From Ignavibacteria bacterium (GTDB taxonomy: Bacteria > Bacteroidota > Ignavibacteria > Kapaibacteriales > UBA4661), in contig JACVZY010000011.1 in assembly GCA_014654705.1 (NCBI GenBank), forward strand, positions 25,898-89,897: DNA of 64,000 nucleotides, given 5' to 3'. A program made the translations under genes and the position numbers. Shown here piece by piece: positions 45,248 through 53,586 of the stretch; position 1 is the first letter of the stretch, and every line of letters begins with the position of its first letter. The notes beneath the pieces were generated by a model, which worked only from the letters and a program-made list of their open reading frames with translations, was not told the origin of the DNA and searched no databases.

Positions 45248-47482
45248 TTACTCCGGCACAATCGGCGTTTCGACAATAATCGTCACCGTGCGGCAATAGA
45301 AGCGCCCCTCAGGGATTTCGGTGTCGTAGAGCAAAACTGTTTTACCAAGCCCGCGCACTTCCGCTTTCTTTATCAAGTCCAGCGCCGATGCGGTTTCGCG
45401 GGCGCGTGCTTTGGAAAGGCGTAAGGAATAATCCAGCGGATTCGTGTAGTCGGTGTAGCCTGAAATTCTTACGGTCGCCTCCGGCTGAATCTGCGTTTTG
45501 ATGAAAGAAGCAATGCGGTTTTGGGTCGTGGTCAGATTCGATTTGTCGAAATCAAACAGGATGAGACTGTAACGGTCAACCTCGCGGTCTTTCAGGCGTT
45601 CACGGCGTTTGCGTTGAATCGTTATCTGCTCCACCGGAGAAGCACCTTGTGCCGAGAGGCGGTTGCCCGAGTCGTCCACGACGCTCAAGGTGTATTCAAG
45701 CGGGGTGGGTGCTCGTGGGATGGTGGCTTGATTTTCGGCTAGATTCCAGTCGAGAATAGCGGGAATGTTTCCCGTTCCCCAGAATTCCTTCAGCTTTTGC
45801 CCGTCCTGCCGGATGGTAATGCGCCATTCCTTGACGTTACCCTGAGGCAGCATCACGCGCGGGCGGAAGCGGATAATCGGCGGCGAGACCGTTCGCACGG
45901 TGTCGGTGGTTTTGATGGGTTCCAGAATTTCCCACGTGTCGGAAGAAAATTCGGTGCGGCGGTTTTCCTGCACGACTTCGTTGTCGTAGAGTTTGGTGTT
46001 CGATACCGTCGGCGTGGCGGGCAGATTGCGGATTTGAATCGGCATCCGTGCAGTGTCTATGTTCCAGACATTCGAGAGGTAATCCCGCACTGCTTTTGCG
46101 CGGCGGTAGGAAAGTGACGTGTTGCCACGCTCTCCCGGAGCGGTGTTGTCGTTGCAGCCCGTGATGGTCAGCTTTGCACGTGGGTACGACCGCATTCGCC
46201 GCCCGACGATGTTCATGATGTGGTGATAGGTTTCCAGCATTTCGTAATTGTGCAATTTATCCACCTGGAAATCGTTCACATCCCGCATAGAAAGGCGGTC
46301 GTAGCGTTCGGGGATATTATCACTGCCTTGTTCAAAAAAGACGTACGGGAGAAGCGGGCGCAAATTGGTGGATAAAAATTCTTCCACACGGAAGGTAACG
46401 TCGGGAAGTTCTTTGCCGTCACGCTCTACGCCGACAGCAGTAAGCGTTGCCGAAAGTTCTTTGCCGCCTGTTTCTACGCCTGTTTCGGGCGGACGCTTGT
46501 TTTCTATTTTTGTTGGCGGTGTCCCGACCACGACCGGCGGGCTGTCCGGCGGCGTTTGTGGCGGTGCGGTGCTTGTGTCAATCACCTTGCGTTCCGGCGC
46601 AAACTTCAGCGCAATGCCCGCGCGAATCTGATGCACACTCCATGCGCCATTCAATGCCGACGACGGAATGACGGGCGTGAGCGGGAAGGAATAGAACACT
46701 TCGGGCGTGATATAGACCGTGCGCTTGGCGTTGAGCGGGATTTCCCATGCCAAGCCGCCCATGAGGGAGACTGTATAAGGAGTAACGGAAGGAAGAGCAC
46801 CCGAAAAAATATTGCGGGTTGGTCCAATGTCCTTTCCTGTCGCTGGATCGGCAAAGCTAATAGAGTCATGGGGGGTCTTTTCCTTCTGGTCGTAATCACT
46901 ATGTAGCACATATCCTGCTCTCGCTCCAAGAAGTATCGTTAGACCGTCATCTGTCCGTGTAGAACCCGTCAGTGGTTTGATGGTGAAGTACGCTTCAAGC
47001 CCTGCGCTGCCAACATTTGAAGTTAAAAAGTGTCGCAATACGGTTCGTATTGGTTCTCCCCTAACGTTCAGAGTTGTAGAATCTTCTGCATAAAATGATG
47101 CCGGAGTAGGCGTATAGCCAAGTCGAAGCGAAAACCCAAAGACGTTATTCAGGGGAATATCAAAGAGTGCGCCCAAAGCATAACTATTGCTCACCGCGTC
47201 AGTGAACTGCGGGCAGCAATTCGGCACACCCGGCAACTTCGCAAAGGCGGCGCGGTGCATATTGTAGGCGAATTGCCCGAACACGCCGAAGCGCGTGCGA
47301 GCGGAAGAATCTACTTTTTGTGCGGAGAGGGGAGAAGAAAAAATACAGAGCGACACAATCAGTGCGAGAAATGCCTTTCTCACGGTGGCACGGACATTCT
47401 TGTCTGTGTGTTGGTGGAGTTCACAGACAAGAATGTCTGTGCTACCAAGATTAGCGAAATGGGTAGCAGGGTACTTTTTCAT
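45248..47482 (-). CDS. Outer-membrane barrel protein with two OmpA-like domains (copy 1)
   Basis: 744 residues from ATG 47482, whose ATGA overlaps the stop of the upstream T9SS gene. An N-terminal barrel (about 55-290, FGVFGQFAYNMHRAAFAKLPGVPNCCPQF onward) precedes a first OmpA-like peptidoglycan-binding region (about 385-510, YVFFEQGSDNIPERYDRL to RRAKAVRDYLSN), an Ig-like linker, and a second OmpA-like domain (about 635-744, LILFDFDKSNLTTTQNRI, GYTDYTNPLDYSLRLSKARA). Residues 14-33 derive from a palindromic repeat (STDILVC ... TDKNVRAT), pushing the signal peptide (RKAFLALIVSLCIFSSPLSAQ) 33 residues in. A GTG at 47383 would start exactly at the signal peptide. It is likely to anchor the outer membrane to peptidoglycan and to serve the adjacent secreted partner. 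Confidence 0.85.
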   Translation of the reverse strand: MKKYPATHFANLGSTDILVCELHQHTDKNVRATVRKAFLALIVSLCIFSSPLSAQKVDSSARTRFGVFGQFAYNMHRAAFAKLPGVPNCCPQFTDAVSNSYALGALFDIPLNNVFGFSLRLGYTPTPASFYAEDSTTLNVRGEPIRTVLRHFLTSNVGSAGLEAYFTIKPLTGSTRTDDGLTILLGARAGYVLHSDYDQKEKTPHDSISFADPATGKDIGPTRNIFSGALPSVTPYTVSLMGGLAWEIPLNAKRTVYITPEVFYSFPLTPVIPSSALNGAWSVHQIRAGIALKFAPERKVIDTSTAPPQTPPDSPPVVVGTPPTKIENKRPPETGVETGGKELSATLTAVGVERDGKELPDVTFRVEEFLSTNLRPLLPYVFFEQGSDNIPERYDRLSMRDVNDFQVDKLHNYEMLETYHHIMNIVGRRMRSYPRAKLTITGCNDNTAPGERGNTSLSYRRAKAVRDYLSNVWNIDTARMPIQIRNLPATPTVSNTKLYDNEVVQENRRTEFSSDTWEILEPIKTTDTVRTVSPPIIRFRPRVMLPQGNVKEWRITIRQDGQKLKEFWGTGNIPAILDWNLAENQATIPRAPTPLEYTLSVVDDSGNRLSAQGASPVEQITIQRKRRERLKDREVDRYSLILFDFDKSNLTTTQNRIASFIKTQIQPEATVRISGYTDYTNPLDYSLRLSKARARETASALDLIKKAEVRGLGKTVLLYDTEIPEGRFYCRTVTIIVETPIVPE
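47384..47446. repeat. Palindromic repeat pair inside the OmpA-like gene (locus 2)
   Basis: A forward unit (47384-47408, one A-to-G change) and an inverted unit (47422-47446) lie 13 bp apart within the open frame of the OmpA-like gene. On the minus strand they encode STDILVC and TDKNVRAT. Confidence 0.9.
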
Positions 47483-50400
47483 CGTATGACCTCCATTCTC
47501 CGCGTTTTGCGGTCAGTGGGCGTTTGCAGGACGTAGAAATATACTCCCGACGGTAATCGGCTAACATCCATATCGAAGGAGTATGCGCCCGGTTCGAGTC
47601 GTTCCGCCATTGCTTGCAGAACGGCTTCGCCCATAACGGAATAGACCGTTATCGTCGTCAGTCCGCGCTCCAAGAGCGAGAAGTCAATCGTGGCAATATC
47701 CGAAGCGGGATTGGGTTTGCTTTGCGCAAGTACGGTGGCGGATGTGGATTTCGTCACAAGCCGCATCCCACCTTCCAAGCAAATGCCGCCAAGAGTGAAT
47801 TTTCCTTGTAACGCCGTGTTGTCGAAAATAATACAACTTGCACCGCTTGTGCCGATGGCGCGGAGGCTGTCAATCGAAATAAGCGTTCCCGACGTGCTGC
47901 CCAGCGTGGCTTGAAAGCGCACACGCCCCAAGACGCTATCGGCGGGAATGGTCGTGGGAAGCATAAGCGTGACGGGCTGCAAGCGCGACGTACCCACAAT
48001 CGTTCCGCGTGGGTTATCAAGCGGCACAAGCGTCGAGAAATCATAGCGCAGCACAAAGCTAAAGCCCGTTACGCCCGCTTCGCGCAAATACTGCGGATTG
48101 CGTAGGCGAATGGGTAGCGCCACCGAGTCGCTGATATTGGCGGCAATAGAATCCGTCCAGAGACGCGCTGTGGCTGGGAGTGTCTGCGCCGAGAGCGTTA
48201 CGCGGGCAGTGCTGTCGCAGCGGAAGCCATAATTTTGCAATACCGGAATACCATTGGCGGTAATTTTAGAATCCGGACACGCCAGACCGTTGTAGCGGGC
48301 TGTCATTACCGCCGTTGCGCCGGGCGGTGTGGGATTGGGTGAAACACTGGTAATTGTGAACAGTGAGTCCAATGAGTAATACGGCGTTTGCCACGAAATC
48401 GGGAGGTTTCCCGTGTTGCGCAGAGTAAGCGTGTCGGAAACGGCAGTGTTGGGCGGAACGTTACCCAGCGAGCGGCTGACTAAATTTGGCAAATCACTGT
48501 TAAATCGCTTCACGAACTCGAAGCGAACGACGTTTTTTATTCCTGAGACAGTTGTGGTCGTGCCGCTCACAGCATTAGCAGCATTGGATGTAATGCGAAT
48601 GATGGCATTATCGGCACCAAGAGTTGTTGTGCTGGGAGTAAACGTCAGTGGTATAAGCGCACTGTCGCTGCCACCACCACGAATACGGACTGGGAGCAAT
48701 CTTGTATCCGCGCTAAAGGTCGGCGAATTGGATGTAATCGCTGTTACAACTAAATCCTGACCGCCGGGATTTTTGATAATGAGTTGGCTGCTTGCCGATA
48801 GTTCACAGGTGAGAGTGCCGAAGGAAACGGCTGGCGTAGCGCTGATGTACGGGCGCAAAATGGTCGCCCTCACATTTATCATTTGCGCTCGCCCGCAGGT
48901 ATCGGCAAGTGTGCCCGTAGCAGAGGCATCATTCACGCTGCCCAAAAAATTCACACGTACCTGCGACGAACCGCCGACGGGCGTGATAGGCGGAATGATT
49001 TGTATCGAAAAGGGATTCGCAATTGTGTACGATGTAGCGCCCCACGTTATAGGAACTGTACCGGTATTGATAACAGTGAGTGTATCAGACACTTGTGCGC
49101 TTGGAAAAATATTGACGAAACTAACCGCCGTGCGCGAAAGCCGAAAACTCACGGAATCTTTTGAGCCGTTCAATGGCGCATCAAAGGTGGGCGTGCCTTC
49201 TGCATTGGAAACGATACGCAGCACATCCGTAATAGCACCCGTGCGGTTCGGACGGAAACGAATTTGCACCGAGCGCGACTGACCGGATGGAATTGAAATT
49301 TGATTGGGAGGTTGCTGCACAAAAGAAAATGCTCCATTGCTTTGCCCTACAATACTCAAACTTGTTATCACAAGGTCGTTTGCGTCATTGCCGGTATTCG
49401 AGATGGGCAGCGTAATGACGGTATCGCTTGAGCAGACCAAGCGCCCGAAACTCACGGGCACTGCCAGTCCAATCGTAGGATTGGGGCGATTGATAGCAAG
49501 CCGAAGCGGTATTTGGATAATGTTGTTGCAATTATCCCGAATAACCCATGTTCCACTCACAACACCAGCCTGAGAAGTATTAATGGCTCGGAGAGTTACG
49601 ACGACAGAATCACCCGCCTGAATTTGTGTGGGCGAGAACGTTGCTGTAAAATTGGGATCGCTGAGCGGTGGAATCCCCTGAGGAAGTGTTCCTGTATTAC
49701 GAATCACGAGTGTTTGCGCAGGCACAGTTCCGTTCCGTGTTACGGAGCCGAAATCTACGCTCAGGCGCGATACTTCGAGCCTGATGGAGTCTTTACGAAC
49801 TTGAAAGGTAACTGTTGTGCTGCCCGATGGGGTGCCCGTGGTAGAGTTAGAAAAAAGTGTCATGGTTGCAATAATATTCAAAACACTTGGCGTACGCGGC
49901 GTGTAGCGAATGGTAATGTCGCGCGAGGTATTGAAGGTAATAGTGTCCGGGCGCTGCGATGCCAGTGTTTGCGGGCTGATAATCTGAAAGTCGGGATGGT
50001 CAAAGGTTACTCTATTCACAATAAGCGGAACCTGCCCCGATGTATAGATTTTGAGCGTCGTGTCCTTGAAGGGCGCATCGGTATTGGGGCAGGCAAAATT
50101 GCCGAGAAAAATATCTTGCATCACAGGCTTATCCACGCCTTGCACGACATTGCGAATGGTGATATTAGGCGGGTTTTGGGCGGTCGTGGCTTCGAGTTTG
50201 AAAAATATACTTGTACCGCAATTGTAATCAGTAGGTTGAAAATCTGCATTGCGATACTGCCCAGCGATATCTCCATTGAAACGTACGGTAAGCTGCATTG
50301 AATCACCCGGATTGACGGTTGTGTACCATCTCTGAGATGCGGCATCTTTAATTGGAGGTGGAAAAGTGTTCACTATAGTAAAAAACGGGTCAAAATTAGG

Positions 50401-51039
50401 AGAAATTTGCCATGTAATAGGAACAGTTCCGGTATTACGTAACCACCAGAAAGTTTGGGTACTCGCTATATTTGGAGGTAGTACCCCAAAGTTATATTGT
50501 TGCTGAATAAGTTGAAAGGTTCGCTGTACGCGCGTAGCTTGTAGATTAACTACTATCGGCTCTAAATTCACCCCGTTCAAATCTTGGGTTACGATGAGCA
50601 ATTGTGCGGTTCTTTGAACACCAAGAGCAGAGCCAAAAAACTCTACTTGAATGAGTGCTCCACTGGTTGCTGAAATTGCAGCAGGAAATTGCGAGGGAAC
50701 AATAAGGCGAAAATCATTTGCATTCTGCCCCGATATTGTCGCTGAAATAATACGACCATCTATACGATTACTGGTGTCCCCAACAAAAGTATAGACAACA
50801 CGATTCTCATTTAGTGGTGCACTACAGGCTTGTGTCGCAAAAGTCCATGTATAAGGAGCGCTTGCTGTGAGATTTGACCCTTTGGCTGTACGTGGTGCAG
50901 CGTTGATGCCGAACGATTGGGTGGCTTGTGTTGACGGCAGGAGCTGTCCTTGTGCAGAAGACAGTATAGTAATCAAAGCAACAAAACCGTAGGTAATCCT
51001 GCGGAATATATTCCGCAATGCTTGAGACGCAAAAAGCAT
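47479..51039 (-). CDS. T9SS-exported choice-of-anchor-D repeat protein
   Basis: About 1186 residues from ATG 51039 (MLFASQALRNIFRRITYGFVALITILSSAQG), which begins a proper signal peptide. The frame is open to 51255, but those 72 extra residues look unrelated to an export signal. The body is a string of choice-of-anchor-D/ASPM-SPD-2-type Ig modules of about 100 residues each (repeated theme F-G-V--G-----LTIRNTG-L--I and S-QV-RF-G). The C-terminus is a T9SS type A sorting domain (SKPNPASDIATIDFS ... VSRLPSGVYFYVLQTP). The stop overlaps the ATG of the OmpA-like gene by ATGA, so the two are coupled. Layout is parallel to the pair at 55770-58232. Probably displayed on the surface; ligand unknown. 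Confidence 0.88.
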   Translation of the reverse strand: MLFASQALRNIFRRITYGFVALITILSSAQGQLLPSTQATQSFGINAAPRTAKGSNLTASAPYTWTFATQACSAPLNENRVVYTFVGDTSNRIDGRIISATISGQNANDFRLIVPSQFPAAISATSGALIQVEFFGSALGVQRTAQLLIVTQDLNGVNLEPIVVNLQATRVQRTFQLIQQQYNFGVLPPNIASTQTFWWLRNTGTVPITWQISPNFDPFFTIVNTFPPPIKDAASQRWYTTVNPGDSMQLTVRFNGDIAGQYRNADFQPTDYNCGTSIFFKLEATTAQNPPNITIRNVVQGVDKPVMQDIFLGNFACPNTDAPFKDTTLKIYTSGQVPLIVNRVTFDHPDFQIISPQTLASQRPDTITFNTSRDITIRYTPRTPSVLNIIATMTLFSNSTTGTPSGSTTVTFQVRKDSIRLEVSRLSVDFGSVTRNGTVPAQTLVIRNTGTLPQGIPPLSDPNFTATFSPTQIQAGDSVVVTLRAINTSQAGVVSGTWVIRDNCNNIIQIPLRLAINRPNPTIGLAVPVSFGRLVCSSDTVITLPISNTGNDANDLVITSLSIVGQSNGAFSFVQQPPNQISIPSGQSRSVQIRFRPNRTGAITDVLRIVSNAEGTPTFDAPLNGSKDSVSFRLSRTAVSFVNIFPSAQVSDTLTVINTGTVPITWGATSYTIANPFSIQIIPPITPVGGSSQVRVNFLGSVNDASATGTLADTCGRAQMINVRATILRPYISATPAVSFGTLTCELSASSQLIIKNPGGQDLVVTAITSNSPTFSADTRLLPVRIRGGGSDSALIPLTFTPSTTTLGADNAIIRITSNAANAVSGTTTTVSGIKNVVRFEFVKRFNSDLPNLVSRSLGNVPPNTAVSDTLTLRNTGNLPISWQTPYYSLDSLFTITSVSPNPTPPGATAVMTARYNGLACPDSKITANGIPVLQNYGFRCDSTARVTLSAQTLPATARLWTDSIAANISDSVALPIRLRNPQYLREAGVTGFSFVLRYDFSTLVPLDNPRGTIVGTSRLQPVTLMLPTTIPADSVLGRVRFQATLGSTSGTLISIDSLRAIGTSGASCIIFDNTALQGKFTLGGICLEGGMRLVTKSTSATVLAQSKPNPASDIATIDFSLLERGLTTITVYSVMGEAVLQAMAERLEPGAYSFDMDVSRLPSGVYFYVLQTPTDRKTRRMEVIR

Positions 51040-51396
51040 GGCTTCAAGAATTTGATAAACATGAGGGGATTTAGGGCGAACCCGTGCGGCTCTCCACGCT
51101 GCACGGCTCAAGGAGCGTACCCGCAAAAACCAGACCAAATCTTGTGTAGGTGTGGTAGTGTTCTGCAAGTAAGCGTCAATGCTGCATGGCAAAATACACA
51201 TTTCTCCGAAAACAGCGTGGGAACAAAAAATCAGGGCAGCGCTGGTGCGTTTCATTCTAAAACATTGGGCGGGCGCTCCGTCTCACTTTTGCTGCGCTTG
51301 CGCGAATGCAATTTGTATTTCTCTGATTCGTTTGATAACTTGCTACTTCATCATTACGTTGTTCGCAATTTCTTTACCACCATTCGGTAGGCATCT

Positions 51397-52266
51397 ATGT
51401 TTTTCCCTCTTGTTTCCTTTCGCAAACTCCTTGTGTATTCTTGTCTCGCAAGCCTTTGTTTTGTTTTCGCCCCTGCGCTTCTCGCTCAAGAAAGCGAAGG
51501 CTCATCGCCACTGGAGCTTGGGCGGCGCGTTGTGCCGGACGTAATCGGTATTGTTGCCGGTCCGGGGTTTTATGTGCAGGATGGTTCGTTTGCCACTGGA
51601 TGCCCATGTACCTTCACAGGCGGTGTGGGGGCAGGAATTGTGGCAGGACTCATGTATGAAAAAAATCTTATTGCACCGAACGCAAACTGGCGTTTGGGTA
51701 CGATCAACATCGGCGCGCGCTTGATGTACGAAGACCGCCGCATAACGGCTGCTTTCCGCGAGTATGAGAATGTGCGAGTGCAGTCGCTTGCGCAGCCCTC
51801 GCAGTTTTTTACGGTGCCGATTTTATTTCGCCACGTAGCAGAAGCCAGCTTTCCCACGTTTACTCTCACGCCGTATATCGTCTGGAACCCGCTTACTATC
51901 GGCATCTTTCAGCCTTTTGTTCAAGTCGGTTTGCAGGGTGGTTTTATTGCGGGAAGCCGTCTGAAGCACACAAAATTTGTTCTTGACCGCACGGTGCGTT
52001 TGCCGAATGGCGAAGAAGCAGAGGTGAGTTTCTCCGAGACCGAAACCGACCGCGTTGTGGTGCAGGATTCGACTTTTACACCGCTCAACACTTTCCAACT
52101 GGCTGCCTCGCTGACAATCGGCACGGACATTCCGATCGGAACGCGCTTTCGTCTTAGCCCGATGGTGCAGTATCTTCTTCCTTTGACCACCATCAATCCC
52201 CCGGGCAATTTCACTATGACGGCATGGCAGATTTTGCTGGCACTGAAAATGAATCTTGAGCGGTAA
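51397..52266 (+). CDS. Outer-membrane beta-barrel protein
   Basis: 289 residues. A signal peptide (about 8-31, LLVYSCLASLCFVFAPALLAQ) is followed by alternating amphipathic strands ending in an aromatic/Arg residue (WQILLALKMNLER), typical of outer-membrane barrels. Its opening (IGIVAGPGFYVQDGSFATGCPCTFTGGVGAGIVAGLMYE) resembles the barrels in the OmpA-like genes at 45248 and 53587, so it is the free-standing version of that barrel. It is divergent from the T9SS gene at 51039. No transport substrate can be predicted. Confidence 0.75.
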   Translation: MFFPLVSFRKLLVYSCLASLCFVFAPALLAQESEGSSPLELGRRVVPDVIGIVAGPGFYVQDGSFATGCPCTFTGGVGAGIVAGLMYEKNLIAPNANWRLGTINIGARLMYEDRRITAAFREYENVRVQSLAQPSQFFTVPILFRHVAEASFPTFTLTPYIVWNPLTIGIFQPFVQVGLQGGFIAGSRLKHTKFVLDRTVRLPNGEEAEVSFSETETDRVVVQDSTFTPLNTFQLAASLTIGTDIPIGTRFRLSPMVQYLLPLTTINPPGNFTMTAWQILLALKMNLER

Positions 52267-52310
52267 AGAACGTTCGGTGCACAGCACACAATAGGCTCAC
52301 AGATTGAAGT

Positions 52311-52346
52311 GAATGACAAACAGAATGACAAACAGAATGACAAACA
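52311..52346. repeat. Three tandem 12-bp repeats upstream of ribH
   Basis: GAATGACAAACA occurs three times in a row, ending 31 nt before the ribH ATG. The repeat number may vary by slippage and alter ribH spacing; that is inference. Confidence 0.9.
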
Positions 52347-52376
52347 AAGTAACCATCTTAATTTTTCAACATCATC

Positions 52377-52856
52377 ATGGCAGTAAACGTAGTAGAAGGC
52401 GTATTCAATGCGCAGGGAAAAACATTTGGCATCGTCGTATCGCGGTGGAATAATTTTGTTGTTGGGAAGCTCTTAGAAGGCGCTCTCGACGCGCTCAAGC
52501 GGCACAACGTCGCGGACGAATCCATCACGGTAGCCTATTGTCCGGGCAGTTTCGAGATTCCACTTGTGGTGAAACGCATGGCGGAAAGCAAAAAGTTTGA
52601 TGCCGTCATTGCGCTGGGTGCAGTTATTCGCGGTTCTACGCCGCATTTTGATTATGTCGCCGCAGAAGTAACCAAAGGCGTGGCGCACGTCGGTCTGGAT
52701 TCCGACGTTCCATGTATCTTCGGCGTTCTGACCACCGACACGATAGAGCAAGCAATTGAGCGCTCCGGCTCCAAAGCCGGCAATAAAGGCTTCGAGGCTG
52801 CAACGGTGGCGATTGAAATGGCTTCGTTGCTGGATGCAATGAAGTCGTTTTCGTAA
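52377..52856 (+). CDS. ribH: 6,7-dimethyl-8-ribityllumazine synthase
   Basis: 159 residues, standard. It catalyses the penultimate step of riboflavin synthesis. Conserved segments are [68 protein letters not shown] and [34 protein letters not shown], with the catalytic His in TPHFDYV. It forms 60-mer or pentameric particles. It is isolated from other rib genes. Confidence 0.98.
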   Translation: MAVNVVEGVFNAQGKTFGIVVSRWNNFVVGKLLEGALDALKRHNVADESITVAYCPGSFEIPLVVKRMAESKKFDAVIALGAVIRGSTPHFDYVAAEVTKGVAHVGLDSDVPCIFGVLTTDTIEQAIERSGSKAGNKGFEAATVAIEMASLLDAMKSFS

Positions 52857-52882
52857 GAAAAGAAGCTGATTTTTGCAAAAAA

Positions 52883-52924
52883 AAGCCGCCGCAAAGCAGA
52901 TATAGTGCTGCTTTGCGACGGCTT
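52883..52924. terminator. Bidirectional terminator between ribH and the collagen-like lipoprotein gene
   Basis: AAGCCGCCGCAAAGCAG pairs with CTGCTTTGCGACGGCTT (one internal mismatch) around an 8-nt loop. An A-run on the left and T-rich sequence on the right serve both converging genes. Confidence 0.85.
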
Positions 52925-52942
52925 CTGTTTTATATGCCTCGA

Positions 52943-53527
52943 TTATTCGGTAAGATTAAATGCTTTTTTGACAGATTGATAGTTCGTGATGTCCATTTGT
53001 GCTGCCAGCGCTGTGACAGTCGTGCCGGCGATGGCAACGACGCGGAAGGTAATCGTACCAGTGGGGGTGGGTGGCGCAACAGTGCTTGATTGATTGATGA
53101 ACACTTGCACCTGCCCTACACGATACTGGGCATCAATCACCTGAAAGACGCTTGAGCCGTAGAACGTAATAGGAAGTTGCTGCCACGTCGCAGGATTGGT
53201 CTCCATTTGCATATACACCAGCACTGCGCCGCTTGTCATCACGCTTTGCGTGATATTTGCGGCTGTTTTCCAGCCGGATTGCAGAAGCGCACCGGGCGTA
53301 CCTGCACCGGAGGCACGCCATTCACTGACAGCAACGGTAATGTTTGTCGTTTGGGCGGATGGTCCTGCCACGCCTGCTGGACCCTGAGGTCCTGTCGCTC
53401 CGGTCGCGCCTGCGGGACCTTGACACGAGAGAACCGCGAGAACGGCGCACACCATGAGCGCGTTCAGTAAAAGCATGGAGAAAACATTACGTTTATTGCG
53501 CCCGTAACCTATTTGAACATGTCTCAT
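52943..53527 (-). CDS. Lipoprotein with short collagen-like Gly-X-Y segment
   Basis: 194 residues from ATG 53527, preceded by GAAGGAG. A lipoprotein signal with hydrophobic core and lipobox LAVLSC (Cys35) is followed directly by a Gly-X-Y stretch (about residues 37-57, GPAGATGATGPQGPAG and on). The rest (about 60-194) is a beta-rich domain with no family I recognise (SEWRASGAGTPGALLQSGW ... LAAQMDITNYQSV). The same layout, a collagen-like stub after the lipid anchor, occurs in other Bacteroidota lipoproteins. It lies 59 nt downstream of the second OmpA-like gene on the same strand, and may belong to that operon. Confidence 0.8.
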   Translation of the reverse strand: MRHVQIGYGRNKRNVFSMLLLNALMVCAVLAVLSCQGPAGATGATGPQGPAGVAGPSAQTTNITVAVSEWRASGAGTPGALLQSGWKTAANITQSVMTSGAVLVYMQMETNPATWQQLPITFYGSSVFQVIDAQYRVGQVQVFINQSSTVAPPTPTGTITFRVVAIAGTTVTALAAQMDITNYQSVKKAFNLTE

Positions 53528-53586
53528 AATCTACTCCTTCATAGGTAAAAATGTGTAAAAAGTGAAAACTGCTTGTAGAAGAGTGT

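Noticed and set aside
51040..51255. Longer N-terminus for the 47479 T9SS protein
   Set aside because: The 72 extra residues are not signal-like, and the ATG at 51039 starts a normal signal peptide.
51397..52266. Free-standing barrel as PorT or another core T9SS component
   Set aside because: Length and sequence do not show PorT hallmarks, and no other T9SS machinery gene is present.
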